From Blautia sp. (GTDB lineage Bacteria > Bacillota > Clostridia > Lachnospirales > Lachnospiraceae): DNA of 64,000 nucleotides. The notes beneath the pieces are model-generated. The model searched no databases and was not told where the DNA came from. It saw only the letters and a list, made by a program, of their open reading frames with translations. A program made the position numbers and the translations under genes. Below, piece by piece: positions 7,326 through 15,163 of the stretch. The stretch's first letter is position 1. Each line of letters begins with the position of its first letter. The DNA lies in contig JAPFCU010000076.1 of NCBI GenBank assembly GCA_026169535.1, positions 19,665 to 83,664 on the forward strand. Reading direction: 5' to 3'.

Positions 7326-8540
7326 ATGGAACAGAAAAAGAGACTCTCGGAACAGGCAATGGAACAGGGCAGTGGGATTTTGAGGCTGGCACCTACATGG
7401 GTTCCCCGTTCTTTTTGCAGACCGGGTAAACGTATTAAGCTTCATCCCGATGATTATTTTATTCTCGGACAGAGAGGCGGAATCGATGAAAGATGGTTTT
7501 CCTCAACTACATGGGCTGAGAATGGCCCGGGAACTCCGGAAGACGAAGGGCTGAGTTATGTAGTTGTAGATGAAGAAGGAAAAGAAAAAGTTCTTTTGAG
7601 AGATGTGGTTGAACTTCTTGGATCAGAGGTGATTGGAGAAGCACTTTGGAATAAATATCATCGTTGGGCAATGTTTTCTAAATTTTTTGATAACGCAGGT
7701 CCTCTTCCGCATCATATTCATCATAGGACAGAACATGCAGCCCGGGTAGGAGCATCTGGAAAACCGGAAATGTATTTCTTCCCATCTCAGATGAATAATC
7801 ATGGCGGAGAATTTCCATTTACATTTTTTGGGTTTAATCCGGAAACGACAAAGGAAGAGGTATTAGAAGCACTGAAAAAATTCACCAAAGGCGATAATCA
7901 GATTCTTTCCCTGGCAATGGCATATAAGCTGGATCTTGATACTGGATGGGATGTTCCTCCAGGAGTGATGCATGCACCAGGAAGTCTCTGTACATATGAA
8001 CCTCAGTTTGCTTCCGATGTCTATGCAATGTATCAGTCCGTTTTAATGAACGGACAGATTGTGGGGGAAGATCTTCTCTGGAAAAATACTCCGGAAGAAG
8101 AAATTGGAAATTATGAATATCTTTTAGATGTAATTGATTGGGAGCGAAATGTAGACCCTGATTTCCATAAAAATCGCTTTATGAAGCCAATTCCGGTAAG
8201 ACCGTTGGAAGATATGATGGCAGACGGTTATATCGAGGAATGGATTTGTTATAAATGTGAAACTGTTTCAGCAAAGCGTCTTACGATTCTTCCGGGACGC
8301 AGCGTGACCATTAAAGACAATGCACCATATGGTCTGATCTGTCTGGAAGGACATGGAAGTTTTGGAAAATGGCAGATCGAATCACCGGCACTGATCCGCT
8401 ATGGTCAGCTGACACATGATGAATATTTTGTTACTGAAAAAGCAGCAAAAGAGGGTGTGGTAATCACCAACTCGTCTCTTACTGACCCGATCGTGATCCT
8501 GAAACATTTTTCAGAGAATCCTGATCTGGTGATCAAATAA
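7326..8540 (+). CDS. Phosphomannose-isomerase-like cupin, predicted sugar isomerase (copy 1)
   Basis: This 404-residue two-cupin protein resembles class I mannose-6-phosphate isomerase. Metal-site text is visible: HHIHHRTEH near residues 128-137, KPEM about 150, and PPGVMHAPG about 209, matching the His, Glu and His ligands of the family. It is clearly paralogous to the cupin at 13750 (shared RLxP..VPR, KLHPDDYF, ERWF, AARVG..GKPE, YEPQ and DPI/EPLVVLKHF). The operon has a kinase acting after it, so the substrate is probably a free sugar, for example aldose to ketose interconversion. It is the first gene of the operon and has a GGGAG-type ribosome-binding site. The exact reaction is inferred. 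Confidence 0.75.
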   Translation: MEQKKRLSEQAMEQGSGILRLAPTWVPRSFCRPGKRIKLHPDDYFILGQRGGIDERWFSSTTWAENGPGTPEDEGLSYVVVDEEGKEKVLLRDVVELLGSEVIGEALWNKYHRWAMFSKFFDNAGPLPHHIHHRTEHAARVGASGKPEMYFFPSQMNNHGGEFPFTFFGFNPETTKEEVLEALKKFTKGDNQILSLAMAYKLDLDTGWDVPPGVMHAPGSLCTYEPQFASDVYAMYQSVLMNGQIVGEDLLWKNTPEEEIGNYEYLLDVIDWERNVDPDFHKNRFMKPIPVRPLEDMMADGYIEEWICYKCETVSAKRLTILPGRSVTIKDNAPYGLICLEGHGSFGKWQIESPALIRYGQLTHDEYFVTEKAAKEGVVITNSSLTDPIVILKHFSENPDLVIK

Positions 8541-8564
8541 AAGAATTTAAAGGAGGAGAAAAAC

Positions 8565-10073
8565 TTGGCAGGTAAATATGTACTGGAAGCCACAGGAATC
8601 GCAAAATCTTTCTCCGGAGTAACCGTCCTGAACGGGGCAGAGCTTTGTATTGAACCAGGTGAGCTTCATGCTCTTATGGGAGAGAACGGAGCAGGAAAAT
8701 CTACCCTTATGAAGATTATTATGGGAATTTACACAAAAGATGCAGGAAAAGTAGTACTGGATGGAAAAGAAGTTGAATTCAAATCCGCCAGAGATGCTCT
8801 TGATGCAGGAATTTCCATGATCCATCAGGAATTGAGTCCAATCCCGGAAATGACTGTTGCTGAGAATGTTTTTCTTGGCAGAGAACAGAAAAAGTTTAAA
8901 GGTTTACCGTTTGTAGATAAGAAGGAACTGAATGGAAAAACCCAGGAACTTCTGAAGGAATATGATCTGGATCAGTTTATCAGTCCAACTATGAAAATGA
9001 AGGATCTGAATATTGCACAGATTCAGATGATGGAAATTATTAAAGCTGTTTCCTACAATTCCAAAGTAATTATTATGGATGAGCCGACTTCCTCTCTTTC
9101 GGAGAAGGAAACGGAAACCTTGTTCCGCATTATCGACAGCCTTCGCAAAAAGAATGTAGGAATTATCTATATTTCTCATCGAATGGAAGAAGTTTTCCAG
9201 CTGGCAGATCGTGTTTCTGTTCTTCGTGACGGACAGTTTATCGGTTGTGTAAAAGTTGCTGAGGCATCCAGGGAACAGCTGATCAACATGATGGTAGGTC
9301 GTGAACTGGAAGGAGGCTATCCTCATAATACAGCCCAAAAAGGCGATGTTGTACTGGAACTGAAGAACTTTACCAGAAAAGGTGTTTTTGAAAATGTAAA
9401 TCTCAAGGTTCATGCAGGAGAGATCCTTGGTATGGCTGGTTTGGTAGGTGCAGGACGAAGTGAGGTTATGAAAGCGCTGGTAGGATATGATCCGCTGGAT
9501 TCCGGAGAAATATATCTGGAAGGACAGAAGATTACTATTAAACATCCCAATGATGCGATCAAACATCATATTGTAATGGCATCTGAGGACAGAAAAGAGT
9601 TAGGTCTTGTCCTTTGCCGAAGCATCAAAGAGAACGTATCTCTCCAGAATTTTGACAAGCTTTCTAAAGGCTCCTTTATTCAGAAGCTAAAAGAGAGAAA
9701 GATGGCTGGTGAATATACAGAAAAGATGGCTACCAAAATGAATGGGATCGATGATCTGGTATCCAGTCTTTCTGGAGGAAATCAGCAAAAAGTAGTTCTT
9801 GCAAAGTGTCTGTTGTCAGAGCCAAAGGTACTGATCATGGATGAGCCTACCAGAGGTATTGATGTAGGTGCAAAAGCTGCGATCTATAACATTATGGTGG
9901 GACTGGCAAAACAGGGAATTGCAATCATTATGATCTCCTCAGAAATGCCGGAGCTGATTGGAATGAGTGACAGGATCATAGTCATGTCAGGCGGTCAGGT
10001 CAAAGGTGAGCTTGAAGGAGCAGAAGCGCAGTCTCAGCAGACGATCATGAATTTAGCATTTGGAGGAGAATAA
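8565..10073 (+). CDS. Sugar ABC transporter, ATP-binding protein (RbsA/MglA type)
   Basis: This 502-residue protein has two fused nucleotide-binding domains, as in ribose/galactose importers. The first half has Walker A GENGAGKST (about residue 40), IMDEPTSSLSEKE as Walker B, and SHRMEE. The second half has the degenerate GLVGAGRSE, the signature LSGGNQQKVVLAKCL and IMDEPTRGIDVGAK. It energises import of a monosaccharide. The start is TTG at 8565, 8 bp after a strong AGGAGG; no ATG fits. Its stop is one base before the permease start, so the two are translationally coupled. Confidence 0.92.
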   Translation: MAGKYVLEATGIAKSFSGVTVLNGAELCIEPGELHALMGENGAGKSTLMKIIMGIYTKDAGKVVLDGKEVEFKSARDALDAGISMIHQELSPIPEMTVAENVFLGREQKKFKGLPFVDKKELNGKTQELLKEYDLDQFISPTMKMKDLNIAQIQMMEIIKAVSYNSKVIIMDEPTSSLSEKETETLFRIIDSLRKKNVGIIYISHRMEEVFQLADRVSVLRDGQFIGCVKVAEASREQLINMMVGRELEGGYPHNTAQKGDVVLELKNFTRKGVFENVNLKVHAGEILGMAGLVGAGRSEVMKALVGYDPLDSGEIYLEGQKITIKHPNDAIKHHIVMASEDRKELGLVLCRSIKENVSLQNFDKLSKGSFIQKLKERKMAGEYTEKMATKMNGIDDLVSSLSGGNQQKVVLAKCLLSEPKVLIMDEPTRGIDVGAKAAIYNIMVGLAKQGIAIIMISSEMPELIGMSDRIIVMSGGQVKGELEGAEAQSQQTIMNLAFGGE

Positions 10074-10074
10074 G

Positions 10075-11022
10075 ATGACACAGAAAAAAGATATGGGCAA
10101 GATTCTGAGACAGTTTGGTCTTGTGATAGTTGCTCTCATCATCATTGTTTTTATGAGTTTTACATCTGATGTGTTCCTGACAAGCCAGAACATCATCAAT
10201 ATTTTGAGGCAGATTTCTATTAACGGTATTCTTGCGGTTGGTATGACCTTTGTTATTCTGACTGGCGGAATCGACCTTTCTGTTGGTTCAGTAGTTGCTA
10301 TTACAGGCGTTATTGTGGGATCTCTTTTAAAGGGAGGTACAAACTGGTTTATTGCAAGCCTTGCAGCTCTTGCTATTTCCATGGTGTGCGGCGCTATCAA
10401 TGGATGGCTTATCGCCTATGTAGGATTCCAGCCGTTTATTGCAACTCTGTCAACTATGACCATCGGACGTGGATTTGCACAGGTTTACTCTAACGGAAAA
10501 CCGTACATTATTTCAGATCCAAGTTTTAAAGTAATTGGCCAGGGATACTTTTTCGGAATACCGGTTCCCATTATCCTGCTTGTTATCTTCTGCGTTCTTG
10601 GCTTGGTAGTTCTGTCAATGACCACATTTGGACGTTATGTATTTGCTATTGGTGGAAATAAGAGTGCAGCAAAACTTTCAGGTGTAAGAACTCAGAGAGT
10701 GCAGCTTATGGTTTATGTTTTGTCATCTATTTGTGCATGGATGGTAGGTCTGATCCTGGCGGCTCGTATCAGTTCCGGACAGCCTACAGCAGGTGAATCT
10801 TATGAGATGGATGCGATTGCCGCAACTGCTATCGGCGGAACAAGTATGAATGGAGGGATTGGTTCTCTGACTGGTACAATCTGTGGTTTCGTAATCCTGG
10901 GACTTCTGCAGAACTCCATGAACCTTATGAATATCAACTCTTTCTGGCAGCAGATCGTAAAAGGACTTCTGATCATTATTGCAGTATTCCTTGATATGAG
11001 AACAAAAGGAAAGAAGAATTAA
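10075..11022 (+). CDS. Sugar ABC transporter permease (RbsC type)
   Basis: This 315-residue integral membrane protein has about eight or nine hydrophobic segments. It carries the family hallmarks GMTFVILTGGIDLSVGSV and AIGGTSMNGGIGSLTGT, which mark the RbsC/XylH branch of monosaccharide permeases. It pairs with the preceding ATPase and the following binding protein. ATG 10075 is preferred because GGAGGAG lies in the end of the ATPase gene just before it; an upstream in-frame ATG at 10060 would overlap that Shine-Dalgarno. Confidence 0.92.
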   Translation: MTQKKDMGKILRQFGLVIVALIIIVFMSFTSDVFLTSQNIINILRQISINGILAVGMTFVILTGGIDLSVGSVVAITGVIVGSLLKGGTNWFIASLAALAISMVCGAINGWLIAYVGFQPFIATLSTMTIGRGFAQVYSNGKPYIISDPSFKVIGQGYFFGIPVPIILLVIFCVLGLVVLSMTTFGRYVFAIGGNKSAAKLSGVRTQRVQLMVYVLSSICAWMVGLILAARISSGQPTAGESYEMDAIAATAIGGTSMNGGIGSLTGTICGFVILGLLQNSMNLMNINSFWQQIVKGLLIIIAVFLDMRTKGKKN

Positions 11023-11038
11023 ACAAAAAATAAAGAAC

Positions 11039-11061
11039 TTTAATATCACGGAGATATTAAA
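11039..11061 (+). other. Intercistronic hairpin before the binding-protein gene
   Basis: TTTAATATC (11039-11047) and GATATTAAA (11053-11061) form a perfect 9-bp stem with a 5-nt loop. No T-run follows, so it is not a terminator. It probably marks an RNA processing or stabilising site at the 5' end of the binding-protein message. Confidence 0.55.
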
Positions 11062-11094
11062 AATAAGAAATTAAATTTTAAGGAGGAACAAAAA

Positions 11095-12123
11095 ATGAAG
11101 AAACAGATTATCAGTGGTTTATTAGCAGTATCTATGGTGGCATCTCTGGGAGCAGTGAATGTTGCAGCAGAGGGAAAAGACAATGCAGACATTAAGATTG
11201 GATTCTCTTCCAAAGACAACAGTGATGTTTTTGTTGCAAATATTGCTGATGCAGCAGAGGAAAGAGCAAAAGAACTGGGCGTAGAGCTTCTTATGTATGA
11301 TGCAGGCGGAGACGTAAACAAACAGATCAGTGACTGTGAAACTCTTCTTGCAGCTGGTGTGGATGCTCTTGTGGTTATTCCTCAGAGTGTAGAAGGAAGT
11401 GCTCCTGTTGTAAGTATGGCAAATGATGCAGGTGTTCCGATCATCATTGATAATGGTGACATTGCTGACACAAATTATACTGCATTTGTAGGCTGTACAG
11501 ATCAGGAGTCCGGTGAGCTGCTGGGTAAATGGTTTGTTGAAGAATCTGGTCTGAAAGAAGGCGATAAGGTTGCTATCATCGAAGGACCAATGGGACAGTC
11601 CGGACAGGTTGGACGTATGGCAGGATTTGAGGCTGTAGGAATGCTTGATTATTTTGATGTTGTTGCAACTCAGACTGCAAACTGGAAACGTGATGAAGCA
11701 ATGGCACTTGCAGAAGACTGGATCACAACTTATGGCGAAGATCTGAAAGCGATCATCTGCGAGAACGATGATATGGGTATGGGAGCTCTTTCAGCAGCAC
11801 AGGCAGCAGGAAGAGACGACATCATTATCGGTGGTGTAGATGGAATTGAAGATGCAGTACAGGCTGTTAAAGACGGTGTATATGGTGTAAGTGTTCTTCA
11901 GGACTCTGCAGGACAGGGAGCTACAGGTGTTGATGTTGCACTGGCAGCAGCAAAAGGTGAGGAATTTGAAAAGGATACAAGAATTCCATTCCGTCCGATC
12001 ACAAAAGATAATGTTGATGCTTACCTTGAGGGCGGCGTAGAAGCTATCTCCGGTGATGATGCAGCAGAAGAGAAAACTGAAGAAGCAGCAGAGGAAACAG
12101 CAGAAGAGGAAGCTGCAGAATAA
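11095..12123 (+). CDS. Sugar ABC transporter substrate-binding protein
   Basis: This 342-residue protein begins with a clear signal peptide (KKQ then a hydrophobic core to about residue 25, AVNVAAEG). The mature part is a ribose-type periplasmic-binding-protein fold (ADIKIGFSSKDNSDVFVANI, DALVVIPQS, VGCTDQESGELLGKW). Two things are odd. There is no lipobox Cys, although Gram-positive binding proteins are usually lipoproteins, so anchoring must be different. The C-terminus ends in about 25 Glu/Ala-rich residues beyond the fold. The gene has a strong AAGGAGG site and is bracketed by RNA hairpins, fitting high expression. Confidence 0.9.
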   Translation: MKKQIISGLLAVSMVASLGAVNVAAEGKDNADIKIGFSSKDNSDVFVANIADAAEERAKELGVELLMYDAGGDVNKQISDCETLLAAGVDALVVIPQSVEGSAPVVSMANDAGVPIIIDNGDIADTNYTAFVGCTDQESGELLGKWFVEESGLKEGDKVAIIEGPMGQSGQVGRMAGFEAVGMLDYFDVVATQTANWKRDEAMALAEDWITTYGEDLKAIICENDDMGMGALSAAQAAGRDDIIIGGVDGIEDAVQAVKDGVYGVSVLQDSAGQGATGVDVALAAAKGEEFEKDTRIPFRPITKDNVDAYLEGGVEAISGDDAAEEKTEEAAEETAEEEAAE

Positions 12124-12159
12124 TTGACTGAAAATTGAGACTGGAATAACAGGAGCAAG

Positions 12160-12206
12160 GCACCGCTGGCAAAGAAATAATAGAAAGGACTTTGCGGCGG
12201 TGCTTT
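12160..12206 (+). other. Intercistronic hairpin after the binding-protein gene
   Basis: GCACCGC (12160-12166) and GCAAAG (12169-12174) pair with CTTTGC (12190-12195) and GCGGTGC (12197-12203), giving about 13 bp with a small internal bulge. The tail is only TTTGTG, so partial termination or 3'-end protection of the binding-protein mRNA is likely. Confidence 0.6.
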
Positions 12207-12259
12207 GTGCGCTTAAAATCCGGAAAATCTCACCGGATAATAGAGAAAGGAGATGCAAA

Positions 12260-12688
12260 ATGCTTAGAAATATACCTAAAATCCTTCCACCGGAACTTGT
12301 AAAGACCATGATGGAAATGGGGCATTCAGATGTATTGATTATTGCAGACGCTAATTTCCCGGGAACTGCACATGCAAAAAAGATGATTCGTATGGATGGA
12401 ATCATGATTCCGGAGCTTCTTGAAGCAGTGCTGCAGTTGTTCCCGTTGGATAATTTTATTGATGATCCGGTACGTCTTATGAGAAACCTTCCTACAGAGC
12501 CGGTTCCAGAAATTTGGGAAACCTATCGTGAACTTTTGAAAAAATATGATAAAGACGACGCATTCCATGATTTTACATTTATTGACAGACTGCCATTTTA
12601 TAAAACAGCAGAAGAAGCGTTTGTGATCGTTCAGACAGGTGATGAATCCCGCTATGGAAACATCATTCTTCAGAAAGGAGTCTGCTGA
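12260..12688 (+). CDS. RbsD/FucU-family sugar mutarotase
   Basis: This 142-residue protein has the usual length of L-fucose mutarotase FucU. The N-terminal MLRNIPKILPPELVKTMMEMGHSDVLIIADANFP contains the conserved His and Asp of the RbsD/FucU active site, and the C-terminal YGNIILQKGV matches the end of the family. It interconverts anomers of the imported sugar so that the isomerase receives the right form. ATG 12260 follows AAAGGAG. It sits between the transporter and the enzymes. FucU-like rather than RbsD-like sequence is compatible with an L-sugar, but that is inference. Confidence 0.85.
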   Translation: MLRNIPKILPPELVKTMMEMGHSDVLIIADANFPGTAHAKKMIRMDGIMIPELLEAVLQLFPLDNFIDDPVRLMRNLPTEPVPEIWETYRELLKKYDKDDAFHDFTFIDRLPFYKTAEEAFVIVQTGDESRYGNIILQKGVC

Positions 12689-12694
12689 GGGTCT

Positions 12695-13726
12695 ATGAAT
12701 TATCAGGAAGAAAAAAAGTATATCGGAAACCGTGACCAGCTTATTCGTGTGAAACGGCTCAAAATGCAGGAGGGAAAGGCTGCAGGCGTAGAAATGCTGG
12801 ATGTACAGAACCGTTCAGGAATGCATTTTGACGTAAATGTAAGCAGGGGAATGGATATCCCGTATCTGGATTTCTGTGGAGAGAATGTAGGGTTTATTTC
12901 CCCTTGTGGTGTGGTAGCTCCGGAATATTTTGATGATAAGGAACTGGGATTTCTCAAAAGTTTTACAGCAGGTTTTCTTACAACATGCGGATTAAAGGTG
13001 GCAGGAGCTCCTTGTGAATATGAAGGAGCTGAATATGGACTCCACGGCAATCTTTCTCATACTCCGGCAGAAGAAGTAAGTGCTGTGATTGAAGAAGGTG
13101 GAGATACACCATGTGCGGTAATTCGTGGAAAAATCCGCGATGCGGTGATTTTTGGCGACAAGATGTGTCTGGAGCGTGAAATAAGGTGCTTTTATAAAGA
13201 AAGAAAATTTACGCTCAGAGATAAGGTGACAAATGAAGGATATAAAAAAGTACGCCAGATGATTCTGTATCACTGCAATATTGGTTATCCAATTTTGAGT
13301 CCTGAAAGTGAAGTTTATATTCCTGCGCTGGAAACAAAGGCGCGTAATGCACATGCACAGGAAGGCATTGACAGCTGGATGAAGACGCAGATGGCTGATC
13401 CGAACTATGAGGAAATGTGTTATTACCACAAACTGAAGCCGGATGAAAAGAATCATTCCATAGCAGCAATCTACAACCCGGATCTTGAACTGGGGATTGC
13501 CATTGAGATCGATCTGAGTACACTGGATTATTTTGTACAGTGGAAAATGATGGGAGCAGGGGATTATGTAATGGGTCTGGAACCTTCTAATTCAACCATT
13601 GACGGAATTAAAGATGCAGTGGATAACGGGTCTATGAAATATCTGAAACCTGGAGAAACCAGAGAATATAACCTTACATTCCATATTCTGAAAGGCAGAG
13701 AGGAATTTGAGGCAGTAAAACGATGA
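12695..13726 (+). CDS. DUF4432 aldose-1-epimerase-like protein
   Basis: This 343-residue beta-rich protein is related to galactose mutarotases. It has VSRGMDIPYLDFCGENVGFISPCG near the start and NIGYPILSPESEVYIP and GLEPSNSTIDG later, which I recognise from the DUF4432 family found in sugar operons. It presumably binds a free sugar; a second epimerase or mutarotase step next to FucU suggests two different substrates or ring forms. It starts 6 bp after the FucU stop with a weak GAGG site, which suggests coupled translation. The exact reaction is unknown. Confidence 0.7.
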   Translation: MNYQEEKKYIGNRDQLIRVKRLKMQEGKAAGVEMLDVQNRSGMHFDVNVSRGMDIPYLDFCGENVGFISPCGVVAPEYFDDKELGFLKSFTAGFLTTCGLKVAGAPCEYEGAEYGLHGNLSHTPAEEVSAVIEEGGDTPCAVIRGKIRDAVIFGDKMCLEREIRCFYKERKFTLRDKVTNEGYKKVRQMILYHCNIGYPILSPESEVYIPALETKARNAHAQEGIDSWMKTQMADPNYEEMCYYHKLKPDEKNHSIAAIYNPDLELGIAIEIDLSTLDYFVQWKMMGAGDYVMGLEPSNSTIDGIKDAVDNGSMKYLKPGETREYNLTFHILKGREEFEAVKR

Positions 13727-13749
13727 CAGAAATTTAAGGAGGCATAAAA

Positions 13750-15054
13750 ATGACAGAGAAAGAATTGATCATCAAGGCAGGCGAAGAACTGGATGCAAAG
13801 CTTGCAGAAGCAAAGAAAACAGGAAACCTTGTAGTTAAGGATGCAACTGAAGATGAAGGTGTGATCCGTTCTACATTTGAAAAAGGAGAAGGGATTTTCC
13901 GTTTGTTCCCGGCTTTTGTACCTAGAAGATTTGGAAAAGCAGGACGCAGATTGAAACTTCATCCAGATGATTATTTCGCATTTGGTATGGCAAGAGGATC
14001 CATTACTGAGAGATGGTTTGCATCTACCATTGCGGCACAGAATGGTGAAACAGCAAAAGCGGATGAAGGTATGGCTTATGTTTGCGTAGATTATAACAGT
14101 GATGAAAAGTTTTCTTTAAGAGATGCAGTAAAAGTTTTAGGAGAAGAACTTGTAGGTAAGGAATTAATGGAGAAATACAATGGATGGCCAATGTATTCTA
14201 AGTTCTTTGATAATGAGAACCCTCTGTTCCATCATCTGCACCTTACATTTGAAGATGCTGCGCGTGTAGGAAAGCTTGGAAAACCGGAGTGCTATTATTT
14301 TCCAAAACAGCTGAATAACTATTTTGGTGAAGCAAATTATACATATTTTGGATTTGACCCGGATGTGGATCCAGAGGAAATCAAAGACAGAATCCGTAAC
14401 TTTAAGGATGATGATACGAGAATTACAGACCTTTCCAGAGCATACAGGATCGAACTTGGAACCGGCTGGTACACACCGGCAGGCGTGATCCATGCACCGG
14501 CTTCTGTTCTGACTTATGAGCCTCAGTGGAATTCAGATGTAAACTCTGTTTATGAGAATATTGTTTCTGGAGAAGTTTATCCGCCGGAAATGTTGGATGA
14601 GGAACTTCCTGAAGGTCAGAAGGATGTTGAGGATGTATTTAAGCTTCTTGACTGGGATAAAAATGTGGATCCTCATTACAGAAAACACTATTTCCGCAAA
14701 CCGATCGTAGAAACTGAGACTGAGCAGTATGTACAGAAATGGATCACATATGCAAATCCATATATTGCCGCAAAAGAACTGACTGTAAATCCAGGTCAGA
14801 CAGTAACTATCAGTGACGGTGCTGCATATGGATGTATTTTTGTTCAGGGCCATGGAAAATTTGGTGTTTATGATGCAGAAGCTCCGACACTGCTTCATTT
14901 TGGACAGCAGAGCACAGATGAATTCTTTGTATCTGAGCAGGCATCTGTAAAAGGAGTGACTATTACAAATACAAGTCAGGTTGAGCCTCTTGTTGTACTG
15001 AAGCATTTTGGACCAAATTGCCCGGGTGTACCGCAGGAAGTGCCGGAAAATTAA
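13750..15054 (+). CDS. Phosphomannose-isomerase-like cupin, predicted sugar isomerase (copy 2)
   Basis: This 434-residue protein is paralogous to the first gene of the operon, with an N-terminal extension of about 30 residues. Metal-ligand regions are HHLHLTFED (about residue 160), KPEC (about 178) and PAGVIHAPA (about 242). Both copies keep the cupin core and the AARVG..GKPE motif, so both should be active, but loop residues differ (MYFFPSQMNNHGG versus CYYFPKQLNNYFG), hinting at different substrates or opposite steps. It has its own AAGGAGG site. It is placed just before the L-xylulokinase-like gene, so it is the better candidate for making the kinase substrate. Confidence 0.75.
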   Translation: MTEKELIIKAGEELDAKLAEAKKTGNLVVKDATEDEGVIRSTFEKGEGIFRLFPAFVPRRFGKAGRRLKLHPDDYFAFGMARGSITERWFASTIAAQNGETAKADEGMAYVCVDYNSDEKFSLRDAVKVLGEELVGKELMEKYNGWPMYSKFFDNENPLFHHLHLTFEDAARVGKLGKPECYYFPKQLNNYFGEANYTYFGFDPDVDPEEIKDRIRNFKDDDTRITDLSRAYRIELGTGWYTPAGVIHAPASVLTYEPQWNSDVNSVYENIVSGEVYPPEMLDEELPEGQKDVEDVFKLLDWDKNVDPHYRKHYFRKPIVETETEQYVQKWITYANPYIAAKELTVNPGQTVTISDGAAYGCIFVQGHGKFGVYDAEAPTLLHFGQQSTDEFFVSEQASVKGVTITNTSQVEPLVVLKHFGPNCPGVPQEVPEN

Positions 15055-15102
15055 GAGCAGCGTCAAATGAGGTTCCTGTACAGGTAATGTCATTTTGAAA
15101 AA

Positions 15103-15142
15103 ACAGCCCGGGATACCAGGAAAATCATGTATTCCGGGCTGT
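15103..15142 (+). other. Strong hairpin overlapping the leader of the kinase gene
   Basis: A 13-bp stem pairs 15103-15115 with 15130-15142 (core ACAGCCCGG/CCGGGCTGT) around a 14-nt loop. Only CTTTAT follows. It ends 8 bp before the Shine-Dalgarno of the kinase and may partially terminate transcription or set the level of the downstream genes. Confidence 0.6.
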
Positions 15143-15163
15143 CTTTATCATCGGGAGGAAAAT

